Source: Clostridia bacterium
GTDB lineage: Bacteria > Bacillota > Clostridia > Oscillospirales > Butyricicoccaceae
Assembly (NCBI GenBank): GCA_900763355.1
Contig: CAAFJY010000127.1
Span: forward strand, 1 to 12,324
Length of the DNA stretch: 12,324 bases
Reading direction: 5' to 3'
The position numbers and the translations under genes are program-made. Below the pieces are notes generated by a model that worked only from the letters and a program-made list of their open reading frames with translations, searched no databases and had not been told where the DNA came from. This document shows positions 1-7,317 of this stretch, in pieces (positions within the stretch are counted from its first letter, which is position 1; every line of letters begins with the position of its first letter).

Positions 1-68
1 AATGACAGCTTTGTAACCGTTTTTCAAGAAAAATTCACTGTTTATCCGGGAAACGCCCATGTTTTTTC

Positions 69-97
69 TTTACAATCCCGGGGGGATGTGCTAAAAT
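69..97 (+). promoter_or_regulatory. Vegetative (sigma-A type) promoter of rpsO
   Basis: A -35 box TTTACA (69-74) and a -10 box TAAAAT (92-97) are separated by exactly 17 bases. Transcription would begin near 104, giving a leader of about 100 bases before rpsO. The 68 bases to the left of the boxes are AT-rich and show no gene. Confidence 0.7.
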
Positions 98-103
98 ATA
101 GCG

Positions 104-190
104 TGCCAGTCCAGGCGCTTAGTGAAAGGGGCATACGGCATCGCCGCCAGATTCCTCATCCTTCACTCAGACCTTGGATATAAAATTTTA
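104..190 (+). promoter_or_regulatory. rpsO leader, possible S15 autoregulatory RNA
   Basis: The leader can fold: 121-126 plus 128-129 pair with 160-167 (one bulged A at 127), enclosing a smaller GC hairpin, 136-139 with 143-146. Ribosomal protein S15 is known to repress its own mRNA through leader structures in several bacterial groups. That this leader does the same is inference; I did not match it to a named RNA family. Confidence 0.35.
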
Positions 191-204
191 AGGAGGAATA
201 TCCC

Positions 205-471
205 ATGATTCTCAAGGAAGCAAAGACCCAGGTCATCGAAAAGAGCCGCCTTCACGAGACCGACACCGGTTCTCCCGAGGTGCAGATCGCCATTCTCACC
301 GCCCGTATCAACGAGCTGAATGAGCATCTCAAGGTCCATCGGAATGACAAGCACAGCCAGCGCGGGCTGCTGAAGATGGTCGGCCAGCGCCGCCGTCTGC
401 TGGACTATCTCCAGCGCAAGGACATCGAGCGCTACCGCGCCGCCGTCGCTGCCAACAACCTGCGTAAATAA
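205..471 (+). CDS. rpsO: 30S ribosomal protein S15
   Basis: The 88-residue product is full length for S15 (usually 88-89). It opens with MILKEAKTQVI and carries the family signatures HETDTGSPEVQ near residues 18-28, LTARINELNEHLK near 31-43 and HSQRGLLKMVGQRRRLLDYL near 50-69. S15 is a primary binder of 16S rRNA that organises the central domain (platform) of the 30S subunit. The ATG at 205 is fixed by AGGAGG at 191-196, eight bases upstream. The gene is the first of the conserved rpsO-pnp pair; a strong hairpin follows it. Confidence 0.97.
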   Translation: MILKEAKTQVIEKSRLHETDTGSPEVQIAILTARINELNEHLKVHRNDKHSQRGLLKMVGQRRRLLDYLQRKDIERYRAAVAANNLRK

Positions 472-487
472 GACGCATGGGAACCCC

Positions 488-510
488 GGGGGGACGGTCT
501 CCGTCCCCCC
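488..510 (+). promoter_or_regulatory. Strong hairpin between rpsO and pnp
   Basis: A perfect 10-base-pair stem (488-497 with 501-510) closes a TCT loop. No T-run follows, so it is not a standard intrinsic terminator. In Escherichia coli the rpsO-pnp gap contains an RNase III hairpin used in pnp autoregulation; a processing or mRNA-protecting role here is inferred by that analogy. The rest of the 217-base gap (472-688) shows no supported gene. Confidence 0.55.
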
Positions 511-688
511 GCGCATCCATTCGACCCCAAATCCCGCCCCGCCGCGCCGTTAGCAGTTGAAGGCAGGCAGAAACCTCCCGCGCATGGCCGCATGGTCTGT
601 CACATTATTATATATGTGTGCGCTTTTTGCCGGGCTTCAAGTGCTAAGGGCTGCTCCGGGGACATCAAGAAAGGTGGTAACCCCAATT

Positions 689-2815
689 ATGGTCAAGCAC
701 GCAACCTTCCCCCAATACCGCGTTTATGAAACCACGCTGGGCGGCCGCAAGCTCAAGGTCGAGCTGGGCAAAATGGCCGGCCTGGCCAACGGCGCGGCCC
801 TGGTGTCCTTTGGCGACACCACCGTCCTCACCTGCGTCACCATGGCGAAGGCCCCCCGGGACGGCATCGATTTCTTCCCCCTGAGCGTGGACTTTGAAGA
901 AAAGCTCTATTCCGTGGGCCGCATCCCCGGCAGCTTCATGCGCCGCGAGGGCCGTCCCGGCGAGAAGGCCATCCTGGTCTCCCGCATGATCGACCGCCAG
1001 ATCCGCCCCTTCTTCCCCTCTGACATGCGCAACGACGTGTGCGTCAGCTGCACCACCCTCAGCGTCGATCACAACGAATCTCCTGAGATCCCCGCCATGC
1101 TGGGTGCTTCCATCGCCCTGTCGGTCTCCGACATCCCCTGGAAGGGCCCCATCGCCGGTATTCAGATGGGCTATACCGAGGAAGAGGGCTACATCGTCTG
1201 CCCCAACAGCGAGCAGCGGAAACGCTCTCAGCTCCAGCTCACCGTGGCCGGCAGCATGGAAAAGGTCGTCATGATCGAGGCCGGCGCCGACGAGTTCCCC
1301 GATGACATGATGCTGGAAGCCATCAAGCGCGGCCATGCCGTCATCCAGGATCTCATCCAGTTCATCCGCAACATCAAGGCCGAAAACTTCAAGGAGCCCG
1401 CCGTTTATCCCAGCATGAAGATCTCCGAGGAGATGTTCGAGGCCGTGAAGGGCTATGCCATGAATGCCGTGAAGGAGGCTGTGGACACCGACGACAAGAC
1501 CGTCCGCGACGCCCGCATCGACGCCATCTCTCAGGATGTTTACGAGCACTTTGCCGAGGAATATCCCGACAGCCAGGCGCAGCTGGCCGAGTGCATGTAC
1601 AAGCTCCAGAAATATGTGGTCCGCCGTCTGATTTTGGACGAGGGCAAGCGCGTGGACGGCCGCAGTCTCACCGAGGTCCGGCCCCTGGCCGCCGAAGTGG
1701 GTCTCATCCCCCGCGTCCACGGCAGCGGTATGTTCACCCGCGGCCAGACCCAGGTGCTCACCATCTGCACTCTGGGCACGCTCCGGGATGCCCAGGAGCT
1801 GGACACCACCTTTGAAGAGACCGAGAAGCGCTATATGCACCACTACAACTTCCCCAGCTACAGCGTGGGCGAAGCCCGTCCCTCCCGCAGCCCCGGCCGC
1901 CGTGAGATCGGTCACGGCGCTCTGGCCGAAAAGGCCCTGGTGCCCGTCCTCCCCTCTGTGGAGGAGTTCCCCTATTCTCTCCGCCTGGTGAGCGAGGTCC
2001 TGTCCTCTAACGGCTCCACCTCCCAGGGCTCCATCTGCGGCAGCACTCTGGCTCTCATGGACGCTGGTGTGCCCATCAAGGCCCCCGTGGCCGGCATCTC
2101 CTGCGGTCTGGTGACCGAGGGCGACCGTCACATCACCTTCACCGACATCCAGGGCATCGAGGACTTCTTCGGTGACATGGACTTCAAGGTGGGCGGCACG
2201 AAAAAGGGCATCACCGCCATCCAGGTGGACATCAAGAACGACGGTCTTACCTATCAGATCATCGAGGAAGCCTTTGAAAAGACCCGCAACGCCCGCTTTG
2301 ACATTCTGGACGAGATCATGCTCAAGGCCATCGCTCAGCCCCGGCCCGAGGTCAGCCCCTTCGCTCCCAAGATGCTGAAGATCACCATCAATCCCGACAA
2401 GATCCGCGAGGTCATCGGCAAGGGCGGCGCGGTCATCCAGAAGATCACCGCCGAGACCAACACCAAGATCGACATCGAGGACGACGGCACCGTCTGCATC
2501 GCGGCCATCAACGCCGCCGACGGCGAAAAGGCCCGCCAGATGATCGAGGCCATCGCCAAGGATCCCGAGGTGGGCGACCTCTTCTACGGCAAGGTCACCC
2601 GCATCATGAACTTCGGTGCCTTTGTGGAGATCGCCCCCGGCAAGGAGGGTCTCATCCGCATCAACCAGCTGGACAACCGCTTTGTGGAAAAGGTGGAGGA
2701 CGTCCTGAATCTGGGGGACGAGACCTGGTGCAAGGTCATCGAGATCGACGAAAAGGGCCGCATCAACCTCTCCCGCAAGCAGGCTCTCAAGGAGATCGCC
2801 GAAAAGGGCGAATAA
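689..2815 (+). CDS. pnp: Polynucleotide phosphorylase (PNPase)
   Basis: This 708-residue enzyme degrades RNA 3' to 5' with phosphate and is a core part of mRNA decay. The order is RNase PH domain 1, all-alpha domain, RNase PH domain 2, KH and S1, the complete family layout. Visible sites are the phosphate-binding segment SSNGSTS (439-445), the catalytic aspartates of EDFFGDMD (Asp492 and Asp498 by alignment with E. coli Asp486/Asp492), the KH loop GKGG (577-580) and a C-terminal S1 domain from about 629. I chose ATG 689: it gives the usual family start MVKHATFPQYRVYETTLGG and has AAGGTGG at 671-677. An in-frame extension to TTG 557 is rejected. The gene follows rpsO, as in most bacteria, and ends at an intrinsic terminator. 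Confidence 0.97.
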   Translation: MVKHATFPQYRVYETTLGGRKLKVELGKMAGLANGAALVSFGDTTVLTCVTMAKAPRDGIDFFPLSVDFEEKLYSVGRIPGSFMRREGRPGEKAILVSRMIDRQIRPFFPSDMRNDVCVSCTTLSVDHNESPEIPAMLGASIALSVSDIPWKGPIAGIQMGYTEEEGYIVCPNSEQRKRSQLQLTVAGSMEKVVMIEAGADEFPDDMMLEAIKRGHAVIQDLIQFIRNIKAENFKEPAVYPSMKISEEMFEAVKGYAMNAVKEAVDTDDKTVRDARIDAISQDVYEHFAEEYPDSQAQLAECMYKLQKYVVRRLILDEGKRVDGRSLTEVRPLAAEVGLIPRVHGSGMFTRGQTQVLTICTLGTLRDAQELDTTFEETEKRYMHHYNFPSYSVGEARPSRSPGRREIGHGALAEKALVPVLPSVEEFPYSLRLVSEVLSSNGSTSQGSICGSTLALMDAGVPIKAPVAGISCGLVTEGDRHITFTDIQGIEDFFGDMDFKVGGTKKGITAIQVDIKNDGLTYQIIEEAFEKTRNARFDILDEIMLKAIAQPRPEVSPFAPKMLKITINPDKIREVIGKGGAVIQKITAETNTKIDIEDDGTVCIAAINAADGEKARQMIEAIAKDPEVGDLFYGKVTRIMNFGAFVEIAPGKEGLIRINQLDNRFVEKVEDVLNLGDETWCKVIEIDEKGRINLSRKQALKEIAEKGE

Positions 2816-2840
2816 TCCCGGCCCATCCTCACAAACTCAC

Positions 2841-2869
2841 AAGGGCAGGCCACGGCCTGCCCTTGTTTT
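2841..2869 (+). terminator. Intrinsic terminator after pnp
   Basis: An 11-base inverted repeat, 2841-2851 with 2854-2864 (core GGGCAGGCC), is followed by a short T-run (2866-2869). The peptidase start codon lies only 30 bases further, leaving no room for a normal promoter, so the downstream gene probably depends on partial read-through. Confidence 0.8.
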
Positions 2870-2899
2870 CTACATTCCATGGAAAGGAACGGTTCCCTT

Positions 2900-4150
2900 A
2901 TGGTCGAAAAAATCGTTTTGCCCAACGGCGTCCGGGTGCTCCACGAACGCCTGGACCAGGTGCGCTCCTGCGCCATCGGCGTCTGGGTGGAAAACGGCAG
3001 CTGCCACGAGCCGGAGGAGCTCTCCGGGATCTCTCATTTCATCGAGCACATGCTCTTCAAGGGGACGGAAACTCGCACGGCAGGTGACCTGGCCCGGGCC
3101 TTTGACGCCCTGGGCGGCCAGGTCAACGCCTTCACCACCAAGGAGCACACCTGCTTTTATGCCCGCACCCTGGACACCCATGTGCAGCAGGCGGCAGAGC
3201 TGCTGCAGGACATGGTCCTGCACTCGGCCTTCCGCCCCCAGGACGTGGAGCTGGAGCGGGGCGTCATCCTGGAGGAGATCGGGATGTACGAGGATTCTCC
3301 CGAGGATCTGGTGGCCGAGGTGCTCTCCGGGGCCTGTTATCCCGGGGCGCTGGGCCGCCCCATCCTGGGAACCGCCCAGTCCCTCCGGGGCATCGACGCG
3401 GCGGCGCTGAAAAGCTATTGCCGCCAGCGCTATGTGGCGGAAAACATCATCCTGTCCCTGTCCGGCAGCTTTACGGACCAGGATCTCGCGGCCGTCTGCC
3501 AGGCCTTTTCCGCCGTGCCCCGGGGCGAACGCACTGTTCTCCCCCCGGTGGAGTACAAAAAGAGCGCCCTGGTCAAGAAAAAAGAGATCGAGCAGAACCA
3601 CCTGCTCCTGGCCTTCCCCGCCATCCCCGCCGCCGACCCCCGGCGCTATACCCTGGCAGCCCTCAACAACATTCTGGGGGCAGGGATGAGCAGCCGGCTG
3701 TTCCAGAGGGTACGGGAGCAGAGCGGCCTGTGCTACACCATCTACAGCTACACCAGCCTGTATTCTAGCGCCGGGGCCCTGGGCATCTATGTGGCTCTGG
3801 GGAAAGAGACCCAGTTCGATGCCCTCACCCTCATCCGGGAGGAGCTTCTCCGTCTGCGGGCGGAGGGCGTCACCGAAGAGGAGTTGAGCCGCACCAAGGA
3901 GCAGCTCAAGACCTCCCTCCTCATGGGGCTGGAAAGCACCAACACCCGGATGTCGGCTCTGGCCCGCAGCGAGATGACCTATGGGGTCTACCGCTCTCCT
4001 GAGGAGACGGCGGAGGCCCTGGACGCCGTCACCCGGGAGGATGTGCTGGCCCTGGCCCGGGAGGTGCTGGACTTTGACCAGGCCTCCTTTGCGGCAGTGG
4101 GCAACGTGTCCCCCGCGGCGGACTATCTTGCCCGGCTGGAGCTGGCGTGA
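2900..4150 (+). CDS. M16 family zinc peptidase (processing-protease-like, MlpA/YmxG type)
   Basis: The product belongs to the pitrilysin/mitochondrial-processing-peptidase family. The inverted zinc motif HFIEH is at residues 46-50, and the third ligand is expected in the glutamate pair 125-126 of GVILEEIGMYED. The C-terminal half carries the usual GMSSRLFQRVREQSGLCY segment. Length (416 residues) is typical for the single-chain, cytosolic bacterial members; no signal peptide is seen. An ATG at 2879 is also in frame, but ATG 2900 matches the family start (MVEKIVLPNGVRV) and has AAAGGA at 2883-2888. In Bacillus a homologue also lies just downstream of rpsO-pnp, so position supports the call. 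The substrate is unknown. Confidence 0.92.
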   Translation: MVEKIVLPNGVRVLHERLDQVRSCAIGVWVENGSCHEPEELSGISHFIEHMLFKGTETRTAGDLARAFDALGGQVNAFTTKEHTCFYARTLDTHVQQAAELLQDMVLHSAFRPQDVELERGVILEEIGMYEDSPEDLVAEVLSGACYPGALGRPILGTAQSLRGIDAAALKSYCRQRYVAENIILSLSGSFTDQDLAAVCQAFSAVPRGERTVLPPVEYKKSALVKKKEIEQNHLLLAFPAIPAADPRRYTLAALNNILGAGMSSRLFQRVREQSGLCYTIYSYTSLYSSAGALGIYVALGKETQFDALTLIREELLRLRAEGVTEEELSRTKEQLKTSLLMGLESTNTRMSALARSEMTYGVYRSPEETAEALDAVTREDVLALAREVLDFDQASFAAVGNVSPAADYLARLELA

Positions 4151-4187
4151 GCCCATTTTCCCCCGAAAAGCGCAGAAAGATCCAAAG

Positions 4188-4220
4188 AAAAGGCGGCTCT
4201 GCCGCCTTTTTTCGTTTTTC
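4188..4220 (+). terminator. Bidirectional intrinsic terminator between peptidase and spoIIID
   Basis: A perfect stem, AAAAGGCGGC (4188-4197) with its complement 4201-4210 around a TCT loop, is followed by further T residues. The A-run on the left supplies T residues for the - strand, so it can end both the peptidase transcript and the convergent spoIIID transcript. Confidence 0.88.
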
Positions 4221-4258
4221 CCCGCTCTTTTTCTCCGCCAAAAGGGGATTTTTGGCCC

Positions 4259-4537
4259 TCAGCGAGACTCCGGCAGGGTCCCGGTCTCGTGGAGCCGCCG
4301 GTATTTTTCCCGGGTGGCCTGGCCGCCGCGGAGATGCCGCTCCTGCTTGTTTTCCTCCAAAACGGCCCGGACCTGGGCCCAGAGGGGCCCGTCGATGTCC
4401 CGCAGCCGAGTGGTCACATCCTTGTGGACGCTGGATTTGCTGAGCCCGAAGTGTTGTGCCGCGCTCCGGACGGTGGCCCGTTCCCGGGCGATGTAGCGTC
4501 CCAGCTCCACGGCCCGGTCTTCCATCTGATCTGTCAC
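4259..4537 (-). CDS. spoIIID: Sporulation transcription factor SpoIIID
   Basis: SpoIIID is the small DNA-binding regulator that adjusts the sigma-E regulon in the mother cell. The 92-residue product shows the family hallmarks: a helix-turn-helix, FGLSKSSVHKDVTTRL, around residues 30-45, and the basic motif RHLRGGQATREKYRR near 67-81. The start is GTG 4537, with GGGGGAG a few bases upstream; it reproduces exactly the 13-residue stretch before the conserved glycine in the Bacillus protein. ATG four codons later is the alternative. It is divergent from the calcium ATPase and convergent with the M16 peptidase. The C-terminal tail (HETGTLPESR) extends about ten residues past the Bacillus end. A sigma-E-like promoter lies upstream. 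Confidence 0.95.
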   Translation of the reverse strand: MTDQMEDRAVELGRYIARERATVRSAAQHFGLSKSSVHKDVTTRLRDIDGPLWAQVRAVLEENKQERHLRGGQATREKYRRLHETGTLPESR

Positions 4538-4569
4538 GATTTCGCTCCCCCTCTGCCGTCTCTCGCTCC

Positions 4570-4599
4570 ATCCTATGCCGGGGCGTGCGGCGGTATGAC
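4570..4599 (-). promoter_or_regulatory. Sigma-E-like promoter of spoIIID
   Basis: On the - strand GTCATACC (4599-4592), a 14-base spacer and CATAGGAT (4577-4570) match the sigma-E pattern of an ATA-core -35 and a CATA...T -10. Transcription would start near 4562, about 25 bases before the GTG. spoIIID is a known sigma-E target, which supports the match. Confidence 0.7.
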
Positions 4600-4610
4600 G
4601 GGGACTTGCG

Positions 4611-4640
4611 GGCATAACCTGTCCCATCTTCGCATAGCTT
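4611..4640 (+). promoter_or_regulatory. Sigma-E-like promoter of the calcium ATPase
   Basis: GGCATAAC (4611-4618), 14 bases, then CATAGCTT (4633-4640) has the same architecture and spacing as the spoIIID promoter on the opposite strand. The predicted start near 4648 leaves about 30 bases to the ATG, with the ribosome site in between. I found no better sigma-A promoter in the gap. The -10 is less perfect than that of spoIIID. Confidence 0.45.
4617..4626 (-). promoter_or_regulatory. Candidate SpoIIID-binding site
   Basis: The - strand reads TGGGACAGGT, 9 of 10 against the published SpoIIID consensus WWRRACARNY as I recall it. It sits within the -35/spacer of the ATPase promoter, a position that would suit repression. 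Short degenerate sites occur by chance, so this rests mainly on location next to spoIIID. Confidence 0.35.
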
Positions 4641-4676
4641 GTACCAAATGAGCTTGCGCAGACAGGAGGCGCCGTT

Positions 4677-7271
4677 ATGCACATCACCGATCCCGCCCGG
4701 GGCCTGAGCCAGCAGGAGGTCCGGGAATCGTGGACCCGAGAGGGGGACAACACCCTCTCTCCGGGAAAAGGGCGGAGCTTTTTCCGCCAGCTGCTGGACA
4801 ATCTGGGGGACCCCATCATCAAGGTCCTGCTGGCGGCTCTGGCCGTCAATGTGCTCTTCCTCTTCCGGGGAGAGGGGTGGTTCGAGACGGCGGGCATCGC
4901 TGCCGCGGCCTTTGCCGCCTCCCTGATCTCCACCCTCTCGGAGCACAGCAGCGAGCGGGCCTTCCGCCGTCTCCAGGAGCAGGCGGGCCGGAGCTTCTGC
5001 CGGGTGCGGCGGGATGGGCTTTTGCGGGAGATCGCCGCGGGCGAGCTGGCGGTGGGGGACATCGTCCTTCTGCAGGCGGGGGAAGGGGTCCCCGCCGACG
5101 GCGTCCTGGTGGGCGGCAGCCTGTCCTGCGACCAGTCGGCCCTCTCCGGCGAGAGCCGGGAGGTGAAAAAGCGCCCCGGTTCCCCCCTGGAGTCCGGACG
5201 GTGGGAGACCGGCTCCCGCCACCTCCTCTTCCGGGGGAGCACGGTGGCCCAGGGAGAGGGGGTCATGCAGGTCCTCCGTGTGGGGGACAAGACGCTCCTG
5301 GGCAGCATGGCCCAGTCTCTTCAGGAGGAGCCCCCCGCCAGCCCCCTCAAGGCCCGGCTGGAGGTGCTGGCCCGGCGGATGAGCCGCCTGGGCTACGGCG
5401 CGGCGGCGCTGGTGGCGGGGGCCGACCTCTTTTACCGGATCGTCATGGAAAACGGCTTTGTCCCCTCCCTCATTCTGGCGGAGCTATCCCATTTTCCCAC
5501 GGTGATGGAGCGGCTGCTTCACGCGGCCACCCTGGCCATCGGCGTGGTCATCGTGGCGGTGCCGGAGGGGCTGCCTATGATGATCACCGTGGTTCTCTCC
5601 CGCTCCATGCTGCGGATGCAGAAGGACCAGGTGATGGTGCGCCGTCTCACCGGCATCGAGACGGCGGGGAGCCTTTCCCTTTTGTTCACCGACAAGACGG
5701 GGACCCTCACCCGGGGCCAGCTGCGGGTGCAGGGACTTTTGCTGGGGGACGGGAGCATCCTCTCCCCCCGGGAGGCTCCCAAGAGCGGCCCGCTGTGGCA
5801 GGCGGTACGGGAATGCTGTCTTCTGAACACCTCGGCCCAGTGGAGCGGCAAGACCGCCCTGGGGGGCAACGCCACCGACCGGGCTCTCCTGGAGCTGGCG
5901 GGACGGGAACCGGTGCAGGCCGCCGTCCTGCGGCGGAAGCCCTTTGACTCAGAGAAAAAATACGCCCTGGCGGCGGTGGAGGGGGGCGCGTATCCTATCT
6001 ATCTCACCGGCGCGCCGGAGGTGCTCTTGCCTCAGTGTCAAAATTACCTCTCCCCTCTGGAGGGCGGAGCCCTGGACCGGGAAGCACTGGAGCAGGCCTG
6101 GCGGGCCGAAGCCGCCCGGGGCAGCCGGGTGGTGGCCCTCTGCGCCGGGGAAAAGGACGGCGACGCGCCCATCCTGCTGGCCCTGGCCCTCATCCGGGAC
6201 CCCCTCCGGCAGGAAGCGCCGGGTGCGGTGCGCCAGCTCCAGGGTGCGGGCATCCAGGTGGTGATGGTCACCGGAGACAGTCCGGAGACCGCCCGGGCCA
6301 TCGCGGCAGGAGCCGGGCTCCTCCGGGGCGGGGGCGAGGTGCTCACCTCCCGGGAACTGAACGAGCTCACCGACCGCCAGGTCCAGGAGCTTCTCCCCCG
6401 GCTGCGGGTGGTGGCCCGAGCACTCCCCACCGACAAGAGCCGCCTGGTGCGGGTGGCCCAGCAGATGGGCCGGGTGGTGGGCATGACCGGCGACGGCATC
6501 AACGACGCCCCCGCTCTCCGCCTGGCCGACGTGGGCTTTGCCATGGGCAGCGGGACCCGGGTGGCCAAGGAGGCCGGGGACATCCTCATTTTGGACGACA
6601 ACATTTCCTCCATCGCCCGGGCGGTGCTCTATGGCCGGACCATTTTCCGCAGCATCCAGCGGTTTCTGGTCTTTCAGCTGACCATGAACTGCACGGCGGT
6701 GCTGGTGTCGGTGCTGGGGCCCTTTTTGGGGGTGGAGACCCCCGTCACTGTCATCCAGATGCTGTGGATCAACATGATCATGGACACCCTGGCGGGGCTG
6801 GCCTTTGCCGGGGAGCCGCCCCGGGCGCGGTATATGGAGCGCCCGCCCCTCCCCCGGGACGCACCGGTGCTCACCCGGGCCATGGCAGGGCAGATCGCGG
6901 GGCTTTCCCTCTATCTCACGGCTCTGTGCGCCGCCTTTCTCCGGGTGCCCATGGTGCGGGCGCTCTTTTCCGGGGCGGGCGGAGATTTTCTCACGGCATT
7001 TTTCGCTCTCTTCGTCTTTTCCGGGCTGGCAGCGGCCTTCTGCGCCCGGTGCGAGGGGCCAAATCTCCTGGCGGGACTGGGGCGCAACCATTCCTTCCTC
7101 CCGGTGATGGGGGCGGCGGGGTGCGTGCAGCTGGTTCTCCTCCGCTGGGGCGGGACGGTGTTCCGCACGGCCCCCCTCTCCCCGGAGATGCTCCTGCGGG
7201 TGGGGCTGCTGTCCCTCTCGGTCATCCCGGCAGATACGGCCCGCAAGCTGCTGTTCCGGGGGAAAAAATAA
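4677..7271 (+). CDS. Calcium-transporting P-type ATPase, PMCA-like (type IIB)
   Basis: This 864-residue membrane pump couples ATP hydrolysis to cation export. The actuator loop reads SGES (157-160; usually TGES). Transmembrane helix 4 has PEGLP (296-300), the phosphorylation motif DKTGTLT begins at Asp339, and the hinge is TGDGINDAP (604-612). Helix 5 (FLVFQLTMN) and helix 6 (LWINMIMDTLAGLA, Asn699 and Asp703) match plasma-membrane calcium pumps, which keep one calcium site, better than SERCA pumps. There is no long C-terminal calmodulin-type tail. ATG 4677 is set by AGGAGG at 4664-4669. It is divergent from spoIIID and shares a sigma-E-like control region with it, so a role in calcium movement during spore formation is inferred. 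Calcium specificity is predicted, not shown. Confidence 0.9.
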   Translation: MHITDPARGLSQQEVRESWTREGDNTLSPGKGRSFFRQLLDNLGDPIIKVLLAALAVNVLFLFRGEGWFETAGIAAAAFAASLISTLSEHSSERAFRRLQEQAGRSFCRVRRDGLLREIAAGELAVGDIVLLQAGEGVPADGVLVGGSLSCDQSALSGESREVKKRPGSPLESGRWETGSRHLLFRGSTVAQGEGVMQVLRVGDKTLLGSMAQSLQEEPPASPLKARLEVLARRMSRLGYGAAALVAGADLFYRIVMENGFVPSLILAELSHFPTVMERLLHAATLAIGVVIVAVPEGLPMMITVVLSRSMLRMQKDQVMVRRLTGIETAGSLSLLFTDKTGTLTRGQLRVQGLLLGDGSILSPREAPKSGPLWQAVRECCLLNTSAQWSGKTALGGNATDRALLELAGREPVQAAVLRRKPFDSEKKYALAAVEGGAYPIYLTGAPEVLLPQCQNYLSPLEGGALDREALEQAWRAEAARGSRVVALCAGEKDGDAPILLALALIRDPLRQEAPGAVRQLQGAGIQVVMVTGDSPETARAIAAGAGLLRGGGEVLTSRELNELTDRQVQELLPRLRVVARALPTDKSRLVRVAQQMGRVVGMTGDGINDAPALRLADVGFAMGSGTRVAKEAGDILILDDNISSIARAVLYGRTIFRSIQRFLVFQLTMNCTAVLVSVLGPFLGVETPVTVIQMLWINMIMDTLAGLAFAGEPPRARYMERPPLPRDAPVLTRAMAGQIAGLSLYLTALCAAFLRVPMVRALFSGAGGDFLTAFFALFVFSGLAAAFCARCEGPNLLAGLGRNHSFLPVMGAAGCVQLVLLRWGGTVFRTAPLSPEMLLRVGLLSLSVIPADTARKLLFRGKK

Positions 7272-7279
7272 CAAAAAAT

Positions 7280-7310
7280 CGCCCCGCGGCTGCGCCGCGG
7301 GGCGGTTTTT
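7280..7310 (+). terminator. Bidirectional terminator between ATPase and MATE genes
   Basis: An 11-base perfect stem, 7280-7290 with 7294-7304, has a TGC loop and is followed by TTTTT (7306-7310). An A-run on the other side gives a T-run on the - strand. It serves the two convergent genes, whose stop codons are 46 bases apart. Confidence 0.9.
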
Positions 7311-7317
7311 CATGCAT

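Noticed and set aside
557..688. In-frame 44-residue N-terminal extension of pnp with a hydrophobic, signal-like segment from TTG 557
   Set aside because: It has no ribosome site, PNPase is cytosolic, and ATG 689 with AAGGTGG upstream gives the exact family start.
665..2131. 488-codon - strand frame opposite pnp
   Set aside because: It is an antisense shadow of the highly biased pnp codons (glycine/histidine/alanine-rich translation), with no family resemblance.
4289..4651. + strand frame of 120 codons across spoIIID
   Set aside because: It is antisense to spoIIID, whose family identity and start are clear; high GC opens shadow frames here.
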